A stretch of DNA of 61,691 bases from a virus. The position numbers were made by a program, and so were the translations under genes. How positions within the stretch are numbered: the stretch's first letter is position 1; each line of letters starts with the position of its first letter. Shown piece after piece: positions 58,224-61,691 of this stretch. The notes under the pieces were generated by a model. It ran no database searches. It saw nothing but the letters and a program-made list of their open reading frames with translations, and had not been told where the DNA came from. Location: IMG/VR virus record IMGVR_UViG_3300027782_006460, positions 1 to 61,691 of that record, one strand, 5' to 3'.

Positions 58224-59453
58224 ATGTCAAAGGATAGACTAGCTAAATTAAAAAAAGAAAAAAATGAAAATGAAATTCTTAATAAATTTCCAAGCATAGA
58301 AGTATTCTCAATAGAGAATGCACCAGAAAAAATACATCTGCAAATTAAAAAGCTTTATAGAAATTTTTTAATTAAACTTAATTCAAAAAAAGAAAAGAAC
58401 ATTCAAGAAAAATTAGCATATGAATTTTTAAAACACATTAAAAAAAATAATATCAATCCTTGTTTTATTAAAAGTTATGAATTGGAAAAAATATTAGAAC
58501 TTCCAATTGTAGAATTGCTTTCAAAACATACAAACATAAAAACAAAAAAAGATTTATATTTTTTCTGCACACAAACAATCATCAACTTTTTTAAAAATTT
58601 TGTTTGGAATAAAACAGGATTCCAAAACCATTTCCCAAAATATTTTTACATAATGGGATTTTTAAATAGAAATTTATATTTTAAATTTCTAAAGCTTGAA
58701 ACAACAAAATCGGAATTTGGAACAACATATCAACATTTTAAAAACATACAAGTCGATGGTAAAAAGTATGAAATTCATTTTTCTAAACATGCTGTTGAAA
58801 GAATTTGTGAACGATTATTTAAGAAAGAAGTTGAAGTCAACAATCTAGATGAAAGCGATTTAGATTTTGCAGCATCAACATCAGCTTTGCAAATTTCAAA
58901 CCACAATCAATTACAATTCAAAGCAATTCACAATGCTTTTGCAGAATTTATTACTCATGCCCATTTTGAATTTTGTGGATTTTCTAAAAATCAACATTTA
59001 TTATGTTGTTATTTACCTCTTAGTTTTTATTCAGAAAGTGTATTGAAAAATTTTAATTTCAAAACAGAAGATTTAAGTTTTTTGAAAAATCACAAAGATA
59101 AAAATTACACCCTGATGAGACATTTTTATTTTCCTTTTATTATAATGGAAAATAAAATTATTTGTAAGAGTACTTTGCTTGCTGGATTTTCAGGAACACC
59201 TGAGTTTTTTATTAAAAATCAATTATTAAACAACAATTTAAAAAATACTGATTTTAACGAAGATTACGATGAAATTAAAAATTTCGTTAGAACTTTTTAT
59301 TCAAAAGAATCAAATAGTTCATGTTTATTCACAGATGAATTTTTAAAAATATTATTAATTTACCATATTGCAGGAAAATCACAGTTTTTCAAAGGAGAAT
59401 GGACTTCTTTTCCACATTTTGCAGAATTATCAAAAGAACTACTTGCTATTTGA
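58224..59453 (+). CDS. hypothetical protein
   Basis: A 409-residue, Lys/Phe/Asn-rich protein. ATG 58224 is preferred to 58218 because AAGGAG (58212-58217) is then 6 nt away. The N-terminal ~150 residues are helical; from about 175, YEIHFSKHAVERICERLF has the 'F-[ST]-x-H-A-x-x-R-x-x-E/R-R' pattern of DUF4258-like proteins, and a LYF-rich C-terminal domain follows. No confident family. Its neighbours are portal and unknown repeat protein genes. A hairpin over the ribosome site suggests controlled translation. Confidence 0.55.
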   Translation: MSKDRLAKLKKEKNENEILNKFPSIEVFSIENAPEKIHLQIKKLYRNFLIKLNSKKEKNIQEKLAYEFLKHIKKNNINPCFIKSYELEKILELPIVELLSKHTNIKTKKDLYFFCTQTIINFFKNFVWNKTGFQNHFPKYFYIMGFLNRNLYFKFLKLETTKSEFGTTYQHFKNIQVDGKKYEIHFSKHAVERICERLFKKEVEVNNLDESDLDFAASTSALQISNHNQLQFKAIHNAFAEFITHAHFEFCGFSKNQHLLCCYLPLSFYSESVLKNFNFKTEDLSFLKNHKDKNYTLMRHFYFPFIIMENKIICKSTLLAGFSGTPEFFIKNQLLNNNLKNTDFNEDYDEIKNFVRTFYSKESNSSCLFTDEFLKILLIYHIAGKSQFFKGEWTSFPHFAELSKELLAI

Positions 59454-59503
59454 TATTATTTCTGCAATAATAACACTATTACTTTTAAATCAAAGGAGAA
59501 GAA

Positions 59504-60712
59504 ATGTCAAGCAGAAATCAAATATTCAATAAAAACAATAGTGATTTTTCTATAGAAGAAATTGTTAGTATTCTGCTGGAAAAGAATTTGCACAATCATA
59601 AAAAATACTTAAATTTTTGCTTAGAAAACGAAGGTAAAATTGATGGCAGACAATTACCAAGAAAACCTTGGTTGTTAAATCAAGACAATATCTCATGCAT
59701 TCAATTCTTTAATAAAATTTTCCCAACTAGGAACAAATCAATTTACATTAAGAAAACTAGGCTAAGTATTGAAGATCATTTTGAGATAATAAGATCAAAC
59801 AAAATCTATACAATTAAAGATTACCAAAAATTCTACAACGAAAACAAAGATAACTTAAATGGTGTTTATGCTAATCCTTGGATAAAATTTAATATGCCAG
59901 CATGGGATTTTCTAGACTTAGCAATACCTGATAGGGCAAAAATTAAAAAGAGTGAAAAAGAATATAAGGTGTCAGATGATGAATTAATAAAAATAATGCA
60001 AGATAATAATTTATGTTCCAGTAGAATGCACCGAAAGTTTTATCTTGAAAACAAAGATACTATTTCTATTCCCTCAAGGCCTTGGGATAGATTTAACATG
60101 AGAGAATCCGATTTCTTCGATAAATATTTTCCTCACAGAATTAAAACTTCATCAATTGATGAAATAAAAGATATTTTCTTAAGTAATAATATTAGATCTA
60201 CAAAGCACTTTAAAGATTACATGAAAAATAATCCTGATCACAAGATCAATCTTAATTTTCACAGAATCAATAAGATAAAATTCTCAGAATTTCTAGATTT
60301 GGTATGGGGCAAAGATAGAGTTAAACACAAGGAAATAATTCCACTTGAAGATTTTCTTTGTCTTTTAAGAGAGAATAAAATATTTTCTTTTAGTCAATAC
60401 AAAGGATTCTACAAATTAAACAAGAAGGAAATTACTAGAATACCAGGAAATCCAATGGTTTCTTATAATTTATCACAGCCAGAAATCTTTAAGCTTGCAT
60501 TCCCAATGTGTGATAAATTTCCAAATGGTAGACTTCACCAAAAAACAAAAAGAAAAGATGTTATCTTGTTTTTATCAGAGAATAACATTCAAACAGTTTT
60601 TCAATATCAAGAAATTGAAAAAGAATTACCTTTAATTAAAAACATTTTAAAGTCAAATGAAAATAATATTTCAAAAATATTACAAGAAATTGCTTCCATA
60701 AAAGGAAGTTAA
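59504..60712 (+). CDS. protein of ~6 tandem ~65-residue repeats (integrase-repeat-like)
   Basis: A 402-residue protein with internal repeats at about 17-74, 88-142, 157-210, 217-269, 280-334 and a partial one at 350-375. Each has a helix (I-x-x-I-L-x-x-N-x-I/L), a second helix ending in F/Y-x-x-x-N-K-x, then P-x-x-P-W-x-x-F-N-M-x-x-x-D-F-x-D-x-x-[FW]-P. The '-P-x-x-P-x-x-x-[FY]-x-x-x-[DE]-F-[LF]' ending resembles the DNA-associated integrase-repeat type units. AAAGGAG is 5 nt before ATG. The role is unknown; DNA binding in several modules is a reasonable guess. Confidence 0.6.
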   Translation: MSSRNQIFNKNNSDFSIEEIVSILLEKNLHNHKKYLNFCLENEGKIDGRQLPRKPWLLNQDNISCIQFFNKIFPTRNKSIYIKKTRLSIEDHFEIIRSNKIYTIKDYQKFYNENKDNLNGVYANPWIKFNMPAWDFLDLAIPDRAKIKKSEKEYKVSDDELIKIMQDNNLCSSRMHRKFYLENKDTISIPSRPWDRFNMRESDFFDKYFPHRIKTSSIDEIKDIFLSNNIRSTKHFKDYMKNNPDHKINLNFHRINKIKFSEFLDLVWGKDRVKHKEIIPLEDFLCLLRENKIFSFSQYKGFYKLNKKEITRIPGNPMVSYNLSQPEIFKLAFPMCDKFPNGRLHQKTKRKDVILFLSENNIQTVFQYQEIEKELPLIKNILKSNENNISKILQEIASIKGS

Positions 60713-61017
60713 TCTAAATCCCCTATGGGAGATTGTGTTGGCTTACCCATATCATAACCAACAAAATCTCCCAAAGGTTTAATAGGATTGTCTTCGCTAT
60801 TTTTATTTTTATTTAGTAAAGATGAAAAGTGAATATTGCTTTTCAAGTCATCATCTCTTTCTGCTTCTTTAGTTAAAAAATCTTTCATTTTTTTTGGATT
60901 TTTAACAATATAAAATTTAGCTGCTTGAAATATTTCTTCCATGTCATATTGGTAATCTTTTTCAACTCCAACTTGAAATGCTTCTCTACAATTTAAAAAA
61001 TTTTTAAAAGATGTCAT
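60709..61017 (-). CDS. small hypothetical protein
   Basis: A 102-residue protein (MTSFKNFLNCREAFQVGVEK...). The N-terminal part resembles the 'M-x-[ST]-F-x-x-F-L' opening of several phage proteins; the C-terminal 45 residues are Asp/Asn/Pro-rich and probably disordered. Its stop shares TTAA with the convergent repeat protein. It is divergent from the partial gene at the right edge. No family is recognised. Confidence 0.5.
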   Translation of the reverse strand: MTSFKNFLNCREAFQVGVEKDYQYDMEEIFQAAKFYIVKNPKKMKDFLTKEAERDDDLKSNIHFSSLLNKNKNSEDNPIKPLGDFVGYDMGKPTQSPIGDLD

Positions 61018-61202
61018 AAATTATAACTTTCACTAATACATATTGTAACTTTATATGATTTCAAGTTATTTACTGTTTAGAATTTAAAATATATTTGAAA
61101 AGATTATAAATCACAAAAATCATTTATTTTGTAAGAAAATTAAAGATTTCTTCAATATATAGAATTAATTATTGTTGAAACCTATTGGGGAGTAAAAAAA
61201 TT
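61018..61202. promoter_or_regulatory. 185-base divergent intergenic region
   Basis: This is the longest gene-free stretch in the window. It is almost all A/T and contains TATAAATC (61105-61112, one mismatch to the late consensus) and several TATAAT-like stretches. The right gene has GGGGAG about 9 nt before its ATG. It probably holds promoters for both flanking genes; nothing more specific can be supported. Confidence 0.4.
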
Positions 61203-61691
61203 ATGAAGAGAAAACTAATAGACATAGATGTTATTAACGGCTTAGAAAAAAGATCTATTAATGTAGCTTTGAAAGAAATAAACGAAGCTGCTGAAATAAT
61301 TGCCGAAAAATTGAAGGTAGAAAGTTTGACTGTACATTGCATTAATGAAAATGAAGTTACATTTGTAACACCAGATAGTAACTTTGTTCACGCTTCTTAT
61401 AAAGTAGATAATCAAAATCTTCTTTTGGAAAACATAAAAGAATTAATTGTAAATGAAGAAAGTCAAAGAATATCTTCACTACAAAGTTTATCATCCATGC
61501 TTGAGTCAATAATTGATGATAAAAATGAAAATGCTGACAGTTTCTTCAATTCCTATATCAAGCTTCCTTTGAATAAAAAAGTTTTCAGAGAAAGCATAAG
61601 AGGAAAAAGAAATAAAATTGTCGAAACTAAACAAAATGAAAAAATCAATGAGTTTTCTGAATTCAGCAAGAATATCAGTAAAAGAAAGCTT
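61203..61691 (+). CDS. hypothetical protein, 3' part missing; candidate prohead core/scaffold protein
   Basis: ATG 61203 opens a frame that runs through the right edge (163 codons visible). The protein is helical and charged with a Ser/Glu-rich middle (SSLQSLSSMLESIIDDKNEN) and a Lys-rich end. GGGGAG precedes the ATG. In T4-like phages the genes after the portal encode prohead protease and scaffold, so a core protein is possible by position and composition; no diagnostic motif is seen. Confidence 0.5.
   Translation, partial: MKRKLIDIDVINGLEKRSINVALKEINEAAEIIAEKLKVESLTVHCINENEVTFVTPDSNFVHASYKVDNQNLLLENIKELIVNEESQRISSLQSLSSMLESIIDDKNENADSFFNSYIKLPLNKKVFRESIRGKRNKIVETKQNEKINEFSEFSKNISKRKL

Overview
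The window is a gene-dense stretch of a large, AT-rich tailed phage (contractile-tailed, myovirus type). The best evidence is a terminase large subunit, a portal protein, a very long tape measure protein and a contiguous baseplate set (gp53-, gp27/hub-, gp5/spike-, gp25-, gp6/J- and gp7/I-like). There are no tRNA or rRNA genes, no insertion sequences and no CRISPR arrays. No gap without a gene exceeds 200 bases. The very low G+C, the AGA-type arginine codons, the LPS-style sugar genes and a standard genetic code suggest an AT-rich Gram-negative aquatic host. The host itself cannot be named from this sequence.

Layout. (1) 1-7106: a surface/sugar-modification island with a sulfotransferase-like gene, several glycosyltransferase-like genes, a NodU/TobZ-type carbamoyltransferase, a nucleoside 2-deoxyribosyltransferase-like gene and UDP-galactopyranose mutase. 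(2) 7114-8816: a degenerate CCA-type nucleotidyltransferase homologue and a tail-anchored coiled-coil protein. (3) 8887-31408: the tail operon, with the 2661-residue tape measure, a stand-alone HNH gene on the opposite strand and the baseplate genes. (4) 31465-39585: tail-fibre/adhesin region with three paralogues that share an N-terminal domain and carry PKD-like domains; the third ends in hundreds of residues of 10- and 11-residue 'IPxxI' repeats. (5) 39634-45637: small membrane and unknown genes, a strongly expressed structural protein with its own promoter and terminator, a GT9 glycosyltransferase, and an MreB/actin-like gene followed by a tandem-duplicated DUF5659-like protein and a VPKPSSI-repeat protein. 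(6) 45630-48088: a replication/repair pair (primase and Fe-S PD-(D/E)XK nuclease). (7) 48042-52784: virion proteins, an extreme Asp/Glu repeat protein, a small membrane protein, a thermolysin-like metalloprotease and a ferritin-like protein. (8) 52829-61691: terminase, portal interrupted by an intein, two unknown larger proteins (one built of about six ~65-residue repeats), and a partial gene where scaffold/protease genes would be expected.

Gene arrangement is unusually compact. Many neighbours overlap as ATGA or TAATG. Four convergent pairs share one TTAA as both stop codons. A set of genes without a Shine-Dalgarno sequence has an AATAAATA/TATAAATA box exactly 4 nt before the ATG, which resembles a T4-type late promoter placed so that the mRNA would be almost leaderless. 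Other genes have ordinary AGGAG-type ribosome sites. The most unusual items are the MreB-like gene cluster, the leaderless-promoter architecture, the IPxxI-repeat adhesin, the portal intein, the phage metalloprotease and the carbamoyltransferase/sugar island.
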